This document shows, piece by piece, positions 44,505 to 53,169 of a DNA stretch of 64,000 bases; the first letter of the stretch is position 1, and every line of letters begins with the position of its first letter. The notes under the pieces were generated by a model. It saw only the letters and a list, made by a program, of their open reading frames with translations, had not been told where the DNA came from and did not search any database. The DNA lies in NCBI RefSeq assembly GCF_013618475.1, contig NZ_JABJVN010000001.1, positions 1,292,775 to 1,356,774 of the forward strand, read 5' to 3'. The position numbers were made by a program, and so were the translations under genes. The DNA is from Saccharibacillus deserti (GTDB lineage: Bacteria; Bacillota; Bacilli; Paenibacillales; Paenibacillaceae).

Positions 44505-46718
44505 TCATCCCGCATTGCCCGGAGGGGACATACGGCTTTTCCGATAATCGTTGGGCGTAAGCCCCGTGTGTTTCTTGAACATCCGGTTGAACGAAGTGAT
44601 ATTCCGATACCCTACCGCCTCCGCAATCTGCTGAATTTTCAGCGGACTTTCCACAAGCAGAACCGTCGCCTCGCGAATCCGCACTTCGTTGATATACTCG
44701 ACCAGATTGGTCCCCGTCTTGTCTTTGAAGTAAGTCGACAGATAGCCGCTGCTGATATTGAGCTTGTCCGCCAGCGTATCGAGATAGATTTCGTCGGCCA
44801 AATGGGCATTCACATACTCCATGACAAAAGAAGTGATGCCGTCTTTGCGCTCCTTCTTCTCCCGAATCCGTTCGGACCCTTCTTTGATCCAGTGAAGCAG
44901 CAGCGCCTGGAGTTCGTTGACGGTCGTACACTCGCGGATCTGTTCGCTGCATCGCTCCGGCGTACCGCCGGCTCCTCCTTCGGCGGGCGCGGCCTGACGG
45001 ATCCGTTCCGCCGCCCCCTCGGCAAAACGGACCCAGGCCGCCTCCGAAACCGTCTGCGTTTCCCATTTTGCAAAAAAACGCCCCAGCAAAAGAGCCAACT
45101 CTTCGAAGTTTCCTTCTTTCATATTTGCCTGGAACGCTTTTTCCTGCTCTTTGGTAAACGCACACACGACCGGATCGGCCGAAGAATCGTCCACAATCTC
45201 CGTTTCGTCGATCAGCCTGCGGTTTCCGATCCGTTCGTGCACCTGTTTGTAGGCTTCGGGCACCTGCTTGAAATGATCGAATCTCGAAGTCATGGCGATC
45301 GTGATGATACCGCTGTCGGAATCGTGATCGAAGACGGATTTCATGCCGGCCAGCATTTCTTTGAGCGCCTGCGTATCTTCGGTGAAGACGAGACTCAAGA
45401 TCTGGTCATGCTCGATCTGGATGGTCAGCGCTTCTTCGAACGTCCGATTCAGCTTCACTTCGATAAAAGCTTTGATGTAATACAGCCACCCTTGAAAAGA
45501 ACCGTGCATCGGGGACGCCTGCTTCTTCTCCCGGACATGAAATAGAAGAAAAACGAACGGCTGATCCGGAAATTCCAGCTTGGCCAGGTCGCTTTCCCGG
45601 CTGCGGATATCTTTGAGATAGTTGAAAAAGGCCCACTGCTTCAGCATATTGTCCTTGTTGTTGAACTGGCCGCTGATCATTTCGAATTCATGGATCTTGG
45701 AACGGAACGGTTTGCCTGCCTGGGCATTTCCCATCGAATGGATCAGCTGTTTGAGCGGATTATTGATACGGGCCGCCAGGAAGATCGAGATCAGTACACT
45801 CACGAGGATCACGATCACGATAACGGCGACCATGGTCACGTTCAGCCGCGACTGCGAGGTCATCTGCTCGACGGGCAGACGGTGGATATAGGTCATCTCG
45901 CTGCCCGCGCCCGTCGTATAGAAATGATATTTGTGATCCCGCACAAATCCGCTGTCGCCGTGCCGCTTCAACTGCTCCAACGGAAGAAAAGGATCGGCTG
46001 CCGAGCGTTCGAACATCGTTTCCCCCGCGGCGTTGTACATCATAAAGTCTTCATTAAGAGTCTGATCGAACGCTTTGTACATCTTGTCGGCATCCAAAAA
46101 GACCGCCATATAGAAATTCCGGTCGTTTTGGATCTTGAAGATGATCGGGATCGATTCGCCGCGGCTGCCTTTTCGGTCGCGAAAAGAAACGTTGGAAAAA
46201 GTCGCCGCCGGGAAAACCCGGTTCGTATACGATTCGTCAAACTGCTTGTTCCAGAACTCGAGAGGATAAGCTTCGCTTTTCATAAAAACGTTGAACAGGG
46301 TATCGGGCTGCGTGCTTGTGCCTTTTTCCAATATAAAACTTGGGGATTTGGAGTAAAAAACGATGTTGTCGATGTATAAATAAGGGTTCGTCACCCAGGA
46401 TTGAATGTCTTTGATGACTTCGGCATAGTTGCTGTAGTCTGGTTCCCGCTGCAGACGCTGAACCGATTCGCTGAAATAAAAAAGAACCATTTGTTTTTTG
46501 ATCATTTCCAAATGGTCCTCGTAATTTTCCATCGTGTTGTGCAGCATAAGCGTATTGTACTTGCCGATTTCTTGTCGAATATGGGTAATGGACGCCGATA
46601 CGGCGTAATAGGTTAACGAAGCCAACAGCACGATAATACATAAAAACCCCGTAATCAGCTGCAGGAACAACGAATTCAATTTCAAGCGGATGAAGCGCTT
46701 CGGCTTAATCTTCCGCAT
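44505..46718 (-). CDS. YesN-like AraC-family regulator with extracellular sensor domain
   Basis: A 737-residue protein with a first membrane span (about 18-40), a large extracytoplasmic sensor (about 41-285) and a second span (about 288-314: VAVIVIVILVSVLISIFLAA). A cytoplasmic HAMP-like linker follows, then a C-terminal AraC double helix-turn-helix (about 630-730: YLSTYFKDKTGTNLVEYI and FKKHTGLTPNDYRKS). It is likely to sense substrate outside and activate the adjacent binding protein-permease-lyase operon. ATG 46718 follows GGAGGGTGGGGCACG. A cre-like site lies 82 bp upstream. Confidence 0.88.
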   Translation of the reverse strand: MRKIKPKRFIRLKLNSLFLQLITGFLCIIVLLASLTYYAVSASITHIRQEIGKYNTLMLHNTMENYEDHLEMIKKQMVLFYFSESVQRLQREPDYSNYAEVIKDIQSWVTNPYLYIDNIVFYSKSPSFILEKGTSTQPDTLFNVFMKSEAYPLEFWNKQFDESYTNRVFPAATFSNVSFRDRKGSRGESIPIIFKIQNDRNFYMAVFLDADKMYKAFDQTLNEDFMMYNAAGETMFERSAADPFLPLEQLKRHGDSGFVRDHKYHFYTTGAGSEMTYIHRLPVEQMTSQSRLNVTMVAVIVIVILVSVLISIFLAARINNPLKQLIHSMGNAQAGKPFRSKIHEFEMISGQFNNKDNMLKQWAFFNYLKDIRSRESDLAKLEFPDQPFVFLLFHVREKKQASPMHGSFQGWLYYIKAFIEVKLNRTFEEALTIQIEHDQILSLVFTEDTQALKEMLAGMKSVFDHDSDSGIITIAMTSRFDHFKQVPEAYKQVHERIGNRRLIDETEIVDDSSADPVVCAFTKEQEKAFQANMKEGNFEELALLLGRFFAKWETQTVSEAAWVRFAEGAAERIRQAAPAEGGAGGTPERCSEQIRECTTVNELQALLLHWIKEGSERIREKKERKDGITSFVMEYVNAHLADEIYLDTLADKLNISSGYLSTYFKDKTGTNLVEYINEVRIREATVLLVESPLKIQQIAEAVGYRNITSFNRMFKKHTGLTPNDYRKSRMSPPGNAG

Positions 46719-46799
46719 CGTGCCCCACCCTCCCCGCTCTTCAATCTAGTCAGCTCCCTACTCATAGTAAGGAGCAGACGGCAGCCTGTCAAACCTTAA

Positions 46800-46813
46800 T
46801 TTAAGCGTTTACA
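46800..46813 (-). promoter_or_regulatory. Candidate catabolite-response element (cre)
   Basis: Minus-strand TGTAAACGCTTAAA matches TGWAARCGYTWNCW at 13 of 14 positions. It overlaps the last codons of the hydroxyacid dehydrogenase gene and lies 82-95 bp upstream of the AraC-type regulator start. CcpA binding here would put the regulator under carbon control. Confidence 0.4.
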
Positions 46814-47799
46814 TGAAGCTTGAACAGATCCACTTCCCCATGCAGCGGTTTCCCCGCGATAAACTGTTCCACTTCGCGCACCGTATAGCGGCCGATCCGA
46901 AGCAGCCCGTTGTTGGCCGCTCCGGCAATATGCGGAATCAGCGTCACATTCGGCAGAACGCGAAACGGATGGTCGATCTCGGGCGGCTCGGGATCCGTCA
47001 CATCCAGACAGGCCCACAATCGGCCCTGCCTCAGCTCCGCGATCAGAGCCGCCTCGTCAATCAGCGACCCTCTGGCCGTATTGATCAGGATCGCATCGTC
47101 TTTCATCCGCTTCAGCGCCGATTCGCCCAGCATATGATACGTCTGGGGAAGGGAAGGCGCATGAATGGAGACAACGTCCGACTCGGCCAGCAGGCGCTCC
47201 AGCTCGACTTTCACGGCTCCCATTTCGTTGATTCGGGCTTCGGATACAAAAGGATCGTAGACCTGCACCTGCACATCGAACGCCTGCAGCAGCCGGATCA
47301 GATGTCCTCCGGACATACCCGACCCGATAATTCCGATCGTCATTCCGTACAGTTCTCTGACGAGCCCCCGATCTTTCTCCCATTCGCCGGCACGGGTGTT
47401 TCGGGCCAGCTGCCAGATATTTTTAAGCGATACGATAATGAGTCCAAGCGTCGTTTCCGCCACTCCCTGCGCAATCGCGTCGTTCGCACTGCAGACGCGG
47501 ATTCCCCGCTCGGCCACGGCAAGGCTCAAGATCGGTTTGACGCTGCCCGCCGCATGGGCGATCAGCTGCAGGGAAGGGCAGCGATCCAGCATTTCCGCAT
47601 CCAACGGAGGACAGGCCCAGGAAGTAATCACAATGTCGGCCCCTTCGATCAGTTCCGCCACCGCTTCGCGGCTCGGAACTCCCGGAACGGGGTTGATCCG
47701 CAGCCGGCCCAATTCGCGCAGCCGTTCCAACCGCTCCTGATCGAACATCCGCTCGGTGTAATCGAGCCCTTGAATCATGGCAATATTCGGCGTCTTCAT
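46801..47799 (-). CDS. D-2-hydroxyacid dehydrogenase (NAD-dependent)
   Basis: A 332-residue protein of the D-isomer-specific 2-hydroxyacid dehydrogenase family. It has the NAD loop TIGIIGSGMSGGHLIRLL (about residues 148-165), the substrate Arg in INTARGSLIDE, and the catalytic Glu/His in DVTDPEPPEIDHPFR and LIPHIAGAANN. It may reduce or oxidise a 2-keto/2-hydroxy acid generated in polysaccharide breakdown. ATG 47799 follows GGGAGACGATAAC. Last gene of the five-gene catabolic set that starts at 50962. Confidence 0.88.
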   Translation of the reverse strand: MKTPNIAMIQGLDYTERMFDQERLERLRELGRLRINPVPGVPSREAVAELIEGADIVITSWACPPLDAEMLDRCPSLQLIAHAAGSVKPILSLAVAERGIRVCSANDAIAQGVAETTLGLIIVSLKNIWQLARNTRAGEWEKDRGLVRELYGMTIGIIGSGMSGGHLIRLLQAFDVQVQVYDPFVSEARINEMGAVKVELERLLAESDVVSIHAPSLPQTYHMLGESALKRMKDDAILINTARGSLIDEAALIAELRQGRLWACLDVTDPEPPEIDHPFRVLPNVTLIPHIAGAANNGLLRIGRYTVREVEQFIAGKPLHGEVDLFKLHVNA

Positions 47800-47827
47800 G
47801 TTATCGTCTCCCGACTCTGATAAGTTC

Positions 47828-48862
47828 TTACTCGTTCGCCAGCCACCGATCGAGGAAAGCGTAAGCCAACCTCCGGATGTCTTCCGGGAAATCATGTGCT
47901 CCCGTTCCGATGTAAGATTGGAAGCTTTCTTCTTCGCCCAGCCAGCCGTAAAGCTTTTTCAACTCCAGGTAACCGCCGCCGATCGCCTCCCAATGAGGAA
48001 AAATCTTGTCGTTTTGACCCGAGTAGCCAAAAAAAGGAGTCGGTGCGCTGAGCGCGATAATCTCATGAAAATCGAACGGGACTTCTCCCCGCTTCAGATC
48101 GGCGGAGAGGTTGGGAATATGGGTATAAGGATAGCTGCGGTAAGACCAATGTTCGGGATTCCGGTCTCCGGTGAACGGACTGAATCCGCAGCTGGCTATG
48201 ACCGCCCGGACCCGATTATCCATCCCGGCCAGGAAATACGCGTTATAAGCGCCGAAGGAATGCCCGATCGCTCCGATCGCTTCCGGGTTCACATCCTTCA
48301 GGGAACTTAATACATCGATTGCTTGTCTATGGTCCGCGATATTCTTAGCCACGGTGGACCAGTGCAGATACCGCTCGTCGAACGGTCCGCTGTCGAACGC
48401 CGCTTTGCCCGGATAAATCCGTTCGCCGGCGGTCAGGGCATCGGGGGCAAGCACCACATAACCGCGCTGCGCCAGTTCGACGGCATACCTGCGATTGGGC
48501 CTTCCCGATGCCAGCGCGATATCGTCTTTGCCCTGCCCGATCGTCGGATGCAGAGCCAGTACGGCGGGATACCCTCCTCCGGGCAGGTGCTTGAACTTGG
48601 GTTCATGCGGAACCAGGAGATAGGCGGTCACTTCGTCCGCATACACCGTATCATACCGGATCCCGTAGCGGGTATAGCCGGTATGCTCGCTTCGGGAATA
48701 ACTGTCGGTGCGCACGGGCACACCTGCGGGAAGTCCGCCGATATACGTCAGCCAGGTTGTCCGAATCCCGGCCAGCTTGTCCTTCCACTGTTCCAGGCTT
48801 TCGATGCCTGCCAGCAGAGGCGGAATACCCGATCGGTTCAGCTGCTCCAAACGGTAAGCCAT
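47828..48862 (-). CDS. Alpha/beta hydrolase (acetyl xylan esterase/dienelactone hydrolase-like)
   Basis: A 344-residue protein with nucleophile elbow GHSFGAYNAY (Ser about residue 215), an upstream ALHPTIGQGKDD oxyanion region and a late catalytic His in TGAHDFPEDIR. No signal peptide is present. The domain resembles the large esterases linked to carbohydrate operons that remove acyl or phenolic groups. ATG 48862 follows GAAGGAGGCGGCGGCA; 15 bp separate it from the upstream aldolase-family gene. Confidence 0.82.
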   Translation of the reverse strand: MAYRLEQLNRSGIPPLLAGIESLEQWKDKLAGIRTTWLTYIGGLPAGVPVRTDSYSRSEHTGYTRYGIRYDTVYADEVTAYLLVPHEPKFKHLPGGGYPAVLALHPTIGQGKDDIALASGRPNRRYAVELAQRGYVVLAPDALTAGERIYPGKAAFDSGPFDERYLHWSTVAKNIADHRQAIDVLSSLKDVNPEAIGAIGHSFGAYNAYFLAGMDNRVRAVIASCGFSPFTGDRNPEHWSYRSYPYTHIPNLSADLKRGEVPFDFHEIIALSAPTPFFGYSGQNDKIFPHWEAIGGGYLELKKLYGWLGEEESFQSYIGTGAHDFPEDIRRLAYAFLDRWLANE

Positions 48863-48877
48863 TGCCGCCGCCTCCTT

Positions 48878-49945
48878 CTATTCCCGCAGCCACTGCGCCA
48901 GATTCGCCCCGACAAACCCGTCGTCGTTAAGCTGCGGGTAATCCCGGTATACCCGGTCGATTTCTTCGGCCTGCCCCGGCGACAACTGCTCATGCGGATT
49001 CAAGCACCAGGTGCCCGCCATCAGCCCCTGTCTGCGCAGCACTTCGTGAATACCCGGAATACAGCCTGCGAAATGGTGCGCCGGATCGAAGAATGCGGCA
49101 TTCGCATCCGTCACTTCGATATTTCGCGTCAGCGCTTCTTCGGCGAATCCTTCTTCGCCCCGCCGGCTTTTGATTTCTTCCAGCAGCTCGACAGCCCGCT
49201 TCGTCCATACCGCCCAGTGGCCAAGCAGCCCGCCGACGATCCTTTTTTCCACACGGGTTCCATCGGTCATGAATCGGTAGGTTGTCAGCAGATCCGCTAC
49301 GATATTGTCGTCGTTGCCCGTATACAAAGCGATCTGGTCTCTTCGCGCCGAAGCGCAGACCGCCCGCACCACTTCAAGAGTCTGATAACGGTTAAACGGA
49401 GCGATCTTGATCGCGACCACATTCGGAATATCGGCGAACGCTTTCCAGAAATCGTAAGTCAGGATTCTTCCGCCTACCGACGGCTGCATGTAGAATCCGA
49501 TCACCGGAATCACTTCCGCCACGAGCCGCGTGCGCTTCAGCAGTTCGTCTTCGCTCCACTCCGCCAAACCGCCCATACTCAGCAGTCCGGCCTCGTAGCC
49601 GAGCGCGGTGGCCGTCTGCGCTTCGTCTAGAGCCTGGTCGGTCGGCCCGCATATTCCGGCTGCTTTGAGAAACGGCCGGCTCAGTTCCGCACGTGCCACT
49701 TCTTCCGCTGCCAAGCGCAGGACCGGTTCGTACAAACCGATAGACGGGTCCCGGATTTCGAACTGCGTGGAGTGTACGCCTACCGCAATTCCTCCCGCAC
49801 CGGAAGCGATATAATAGCGGGTCAGCGCACGCTGATGGCGTTCATCCAGCCTACGCCGTTCGTCCAGAGCCAGCGGATGCGCCGGAATGACAAGACCGTC
49901 ATGCAGCGCTCTGCCCATTTCGGGCGACAGGGGCTTGTAACCCAT
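48878..49945 (-). CDS. Dihydrodipicolinate synthase/N-acetylneuraminate lyase-family aldolase
   Basis: A 355-residue TIM-barrel protein with the family start LVIPAHPLALDE, a GAGGIAVGVHST segment and a VVAIKIAPFN strand that carries the Schiff-base Lys. Members cleave or condense 2-keto-3-deoxy sugar acids with pyruvate, which fits the final steps of uronate-type degradation. The gene touches its neighbours: it ends 15 bp before the hydrolase and starts directly at the end of the epimerase gene (49945/49946), so coupling is strong. Confidence 0.85.
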   Translation of the reverse strand: MGYKPLSPEMGRALHDGLVIPAHPLALDERRRLDERHQRALTRYYIASGAGGIAVGVHSTQFEIRDPSIGLYEPVLRLAAEEVARAELSRPFLKAAGICGPTDQALDEAQTATALGYEAGLLSMGGLAEWSEDELLKRTRLVAEVIPVIGFYMQPSVGGRILTYDFWKAFADIPNVVAIKIAPFNRYQTLEVVRAVCASARRDQIALYTGNDDNIVADLLTTYRFMTDGTRVEKRIVGGLLGHWAVWTKRAVELLEEIKSRRGEEGFAEEALTRNIEVTDANAAFFDPAHHFAGCIPGIHEVLRRQGLMAGTWCLNPHEQLSPGQAEEIDRVYRDYPQLNDDGFVGANLAQWLRE

Positions 49946-50962
49946 CTAATAGTTCCCCTTTCTCTCCTGAAAATGCGTCGGTTTGTTCCAGGTTTTTCCC
50001 CCGTTCAACGCCCAATCGGCCGTCCAATCGATCATCTGCAGGAGGGACACCTGCGGGTAGCCGAACAGCTGATGCGACTTGGAAGCGTTGCTGAGCAGCG
50101 CGGTATCCGACTCCGTGCCTTCGAAGACCGGTTGTCGATCCAGCCGCCTGCCGATCTCTTCGGCGGCCCAGCGGATCGACATCGTCTCCGGACCGGTGAT
50201 GTTGACGATATTCGGCGGGCAGCTGCAGACACTCAAACATCTCAAAGCCATCTCGTTGGCGTCTCCCTGCCAGATCACATTCGCATGTCCGGTCGTGAGG
50301 GAAATAGGCTGTCCGCTTTGTACGGATCGGGCCAATTCCAGCAGCACCCCATAGCGCATATCGATCGCATAATTCAGCCGATAGATCACCATTGGAATCC
50401 CGTATTCATGGGAAAAGTGTTCGAAAATGCGTTCGCGTCCCAGACAGGATTGGGCATATTCCCCTGTCGGCGCGGGAACGATCAATTCCGTCACGCCGCC
50501 GAGTCCAACCGAAGTAAACGGATACACGTTGCCGGACGAGAATACGACGATCCGCGAGTTTTTGAACTTCTCCGCGACTCGTCCGGGTAGATACGCGTTC
50601 ATAGCCCAGGTAAAATGTTCGTTGCCGGTCGTTCCGAATTTGTTGCCGGCCATATAAAGGACGTTTCCCACTTCGGGCAGACTTTGCAGCTCCTTGTCGT
50701 TCAGCAGATCGCAGACCAGAGTCTCGACTCCGGCCTCTTCCAGTTCGCGCCTTGCGGCTTCGTTGGAGAAGCGGGAGACGCCGATGACCCGTTTTCGGAT
50801 GCCCGCCGCGCGGATCGCCTGAACAGCCAGCCTGGCCAGACTTGGCCCCATCTTGCCGCCCACGCCCAGCAGCATCAGATCGCCATCCAGTGCCGCCAGC
50901 TCGGCAATCAGCTTGTCCGAAGGCTGCGCCAATTTCATTTCCAATTCCGCAATCGTATCCAT
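49946..50962 (-). CDS. NAD-dependent epimerase/dehydratase family protein
   Basis: A 338-residue Rossmann-fold enzyme of the extended short-chain dehydrogenase class. LMLLGVGGKMGPSLARLAV is the cofactor loop (about residues 29-47), followed by NVLYMAGNKFGT and a NVYPFTSVG segment; the usual YxxxK is changed. It probably works on a sugar or sugar acid. First gene of the transcript driven from the candidate promoter near 51007. ATG 50962 follows AAAGGAGAGACAGAT. Confidence 0.82.
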   Translation of the reverse strand: MDTIAELEMKLAQPSDKLIAELAALDGDLMLLGVGGKMGPSLARLAVQAIRAAGIRKRVIGVSRFSNEAARRELEEAGVETLVCDLLNDKELQSLPEVGNVLYMAGNKFGTTGNEHFTWAMNAYLPGRVAEKFKNSRIVVFSSGNVYPFTSVGLGGVTELIVPAPTGEYAQSCLGRERIFEHFSHEYGIPMVIYRLNYAIDMRYGVLLELARSVQSGQPISLTTGHANVIWQGDANEMALRCLSVCSCPPNIVNITGPETMSIRWAAEEIGRRLDRQPVFEGTESDTALLSNASKSHQLFGYPQVSLLQMIDWTADWALNGGKTWNKPTHFQERKGNY

Positions 50963-51006
50963 ATCTGTCTCTCCTTTGCCGGGCCGAGTGCCGGATGATT
51001 AGATCC

Positions 51007-51058
51007 AGTATAGCCGCTGCTTTTCATTAAAGACAGGACTTTAAATAGTCTTTAAATT
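51007..51058 (-). promoter_or_regulatory. Promoter with tandem TTTAAAGAC operator-like repeats
   Basis: On the minus strand TATACT (51007-51012) is a good -10 box 45 bp before the epimerase ATG; the -35 is weak. Just upstream lie three related elements: TTAAAGAC (51027-51034), GACTTTAAATA (51037-51047) and GTCTTTAAATT (51048-51058). The last two are direct repeats one helical turn apart, and the first is inverted. This is a plausible binding site for the divergent-type regulator encoded at 51108-52457. Confidence 0.5.
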
Positions 51059-51069
51059 GCAGCAAAAAA

Positions 51070-51097
51070 GGGAGGTCCCCTTCTTAACGGGCCTCCC
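51070..51097 (-). terminator. Rho-independent terminator of cyclase-HTH regulator gene
   Basis: GGGAGG(T)CCC pairs with GGGCCTCCC (51070-51079 with 51089-51097), followed by six Ts in the minus direction. It lies 11 bp after the regulator stop, separating it from the epimerase operon downstream. Confidence 0.85.
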
Positions 51098-51107
51098 CTG
51101 TATCCAA

Positions 51108-52457
51108 TCAATTGACCGATCTTCCCGCCAACAGAACCAGCCGATAAATCTGCCGGGGTCTTCCTTTGGGTACTTTCTCCATGCCGGCAATTTCCACCAG
51201 GCCGCTCTCCATCCACTGCAGCAGCAGCCTGTGCATACTCCGGACAGTGATATCGAGGATATCCGCCAATTCATGCACGGTGTAGTCGGTAACGCCGGTT
51301 CGGGCGAAACGGTTCATCAATCGACTCAGATACGCGGATGTCATGCCGGCTTCTTCGGCTGTCCGGATCAGTTCCGGATCGGTCAGCGCCGCAGCCTGCT
51401 CCACGGGAGCCGCCATTTCGAGCGGTCCGATAATGGAGTGGTCTTCCCGCAGAATAAAGCAGGCATTGCCTCCGGCTTCTTTGGATCTGCGCAGAGCGCT
51501 TCGGGCCAGCGTGCCCGCTTCGTTGGCCGAACGTCCGAAGCCGACTCCCATACTCAAAGTCAGACCCAGACGTTTATTGGCGCTGCGGGCCAGCGGAATC
51601 GACTTGTAGCCGCCGGTTTCCCGTTCGAAGATCCCCCGTGTCGTAAAAAACAAATATTCGTCGCTGCCTATAGGCGTCAGGCAGCCGTCCAGCGATTCCA
51701 CGTAATCGAGCAGGGTCCGGTGGATCTCCAGCTTCAACTTCTGGATTTCGTGTTCGGATGAACGCTGCTGGACGGATTTTCCGAAATTATCGACATTCAC
51801 CATGCCCACCACGATCTGCGCTTCTTTGCTTTTTCTCGTCTCGGTCGACAGCAGCGCCCGTTCCAGCGCTACCGTAATATTGGAATCGGTCGGAACCACC
51901 CATTCGTTGGGAATTCCGAGTTCCGTCAAAGCCCGCGAGACGCACTCTTCCGCCGTCAGCGCCGCCTGGCTGCCGCCTTCTTCATACTGCTGCCGATGAA
52001 ACCGGATCAGCTCTTCGCTTGGCGTATAAGAAGGTCCGTCGAAATACACGGCCGTCACCAGAGTCTCTTCGATTTCTTTGAACGCATTCTCGACCATGGA
52101 CCTGCTCAGCGTATCGATCGTCAATCGAAAAGAAGACTCCAGTCCCTGTTTGTTTTTCAATCGGTACAACGCCCGAAACAGCCCGGTATCCGTAAGCGGC
52201 ACGTAATGCACGGGGATGCTCAGCCGTGTCTCCTGTCTGACTCTGCCATAAGGCATCGGTCCCGACAGAAGCAGCACTTCCGCTTCGGCTGCCGTCTCTT
52301 CCGCCAGACGCGGCACTTCTTCTTCGGTGCAGCCCCGCGCGATCGGGTCGAAAGAAGGGAAGTTGCGAATCACTTTGACCATTTTTTGAACCAGTGCCTC
52401 CGGGCCGATCAGTCCGATCGGAATCCCTTTGGCCGGCGTACTGCTGGAGTTGGACAT
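51108..52457 (-). CDS. Regulator with GTP-cyclohydrolase III/GGDEF-like domain and C-terminal HTH
   Basis: A 449-residue soluble regulator. Residues about 1-215 are a helical/alpha-beta sensor. The region about 216-330 (VVGMVNVDNFGK and a GSDEYLFFTTRGIFE segment) resembles the GTP cyclohydrolase III/nucleotide-cyclase fold. The last 80 residues are a winged helix-turn-helix (DYTVHELADILDITVRSMHRLL), ending in a basic KGRPRQIYRL tail. The active-site Asp/Asp of cyclases may be incomplete, so it may bind rather than convert a nucleotide. ATG 52457 follows CGAAAGGAGTCTCGTG. Likely controls the adjacent catabolic operon. Confidence 0.78.
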   Translation of the reverse strand: MSNSSSTPAKGIPIGLIGPEALVQKMVKVIRNFPSFDPIARGCTEEEVPRLAEETAAEAEVLLLSGPMPYGRVRQETRLSIPVHYVPLTDTGLFRALYRLKNKQGLESSFRLTIDTLSRSMVENAFKEIEETLVTAVYFDGPSYTPSEELIRFHRQQYEEGGSQAALTAEECVSRALTELGIPNEWVVPTDSNITVALERALLSTETRKSKEAQIVVGMVNVDNFGKSVQQRSSEHEIQKLKLEIHRTLLDYVESLDGCLTPIGSDEYLFFTTRGIFERETGGYKSIPLARSANKRLGLTLSMGVGFGRSANEAGTLARSALRRSKEAGGNACFILREDHSIIGPLEMAAPVEQAAALTDPELIRTAEEAGMTSAYLSRLMNRFARTGVTDYTVHELADILDITVRSMHRLLLQWMESGLVEIAGMEKVPKGRPRQIYRLVLLAGRSVN

Positions 52458-52534
52458 CACGAGACTCCTTTCGGGCTGGATAGGTCGCCGGCATGCAGCC
52501 TGCGGCGGTTCAGGCGAAACGGCTGCCGGGAACT

Positions 52535-52843
52535 TCAGCCTTCGACGATATCCGCGTGCAAATCGGTGGCAACCGCAATCATCCGGTTAACGGCTCCTTC
52601 GTCCGGCGGCGCCACATACAAATCCCCCGCATACAGCCGGAAAGGAATAAGCTTGTCGCCCTGCTGCCACATAAAAAAGTCGCCTTCGATCGACATGCGG
52701 CTCTCGGGTCCGTTCACCGTCAGCGTATCGGAATACGCAAAGTCGGATTGGGAAGCAAAATAATCCCGGCACTCTTCGAGAGAAAGCGCAGGATGCGGCT
52801 GGTCGGACTGCATGGATCTTGTGATACGAAAACGCTGATTCAT
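52535..52843 (-). CDS. Hypothetical protein, 102 residues
   Basis: A short soluble protein with alternating strands (RMSIEGDFFMWQQGDKLIPFRLY) and no recognised family. ATG 52843 follows TGGAGGATCATCGTT. It lies 77 bp upstream of the regulator in the same direction. Its codon use is like the high-GC part of the window, so it probably marks the end of the core region before AT-rich accessory DNA begins. Confidence 0.65.
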   Translation of the reverse strand: MNQRFRITRSMQSDQPHPALSLEECRDYFASQSDFAYSDTLTVNGPESRMSIEGDFFMWQQGDKLIPFRLYAGDLYVAPPDEGAVNRMIAVATDLHADIVEG

Positions 52844-52877
52844 AACGATGATCCTCCATTGTTTGAAATGGTCACAC

Positions 52878-53056
52878 TTAGTTCTTTTTGATTTTACCAT
52901 ACAGCAAACCGTCTATTGCGAGCACCAGAACCGCTGCGGCTGCAATTTGAAGAAAAAGGACGGGTTTGGGCGAATCCGGCGATCCATCTTCCTCTTCACA
53001 GCCCGAACCTGTCTTGAATCATCCGGGCGGTTTGCTCGGCGTCTAACCCCATATTG
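52878..53056 (-). pseudogene. Possible frameshifted small membrane protein
   Basis: An ATG frame (MGLDAEQTARMIQDRFG) ends early. One base off, a second frame continues EEEDGSPDSPKP and a convincing hydrophobic tail (VLFLQIAAAAVLVLAIDGLLY) to a TAA at 52878-52880. Joined, they would be a tail-anchored protein of about 57 residues. No ribosome binding site is clear. This accounts for most of the 300-bp gap between 52843 and 53170. Tentative. Confidence 0.35.
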
Positions 53057-53169
53057 TATCACCGGATACCCACCCTTCACCTTGAGGCACTAAAAACAAC
53101 TGATCGATTGCTGCCGGATGCGAACTTACGATTCCGCTGCGTTCATCTGAACTAGAATCCATCTTGAGC

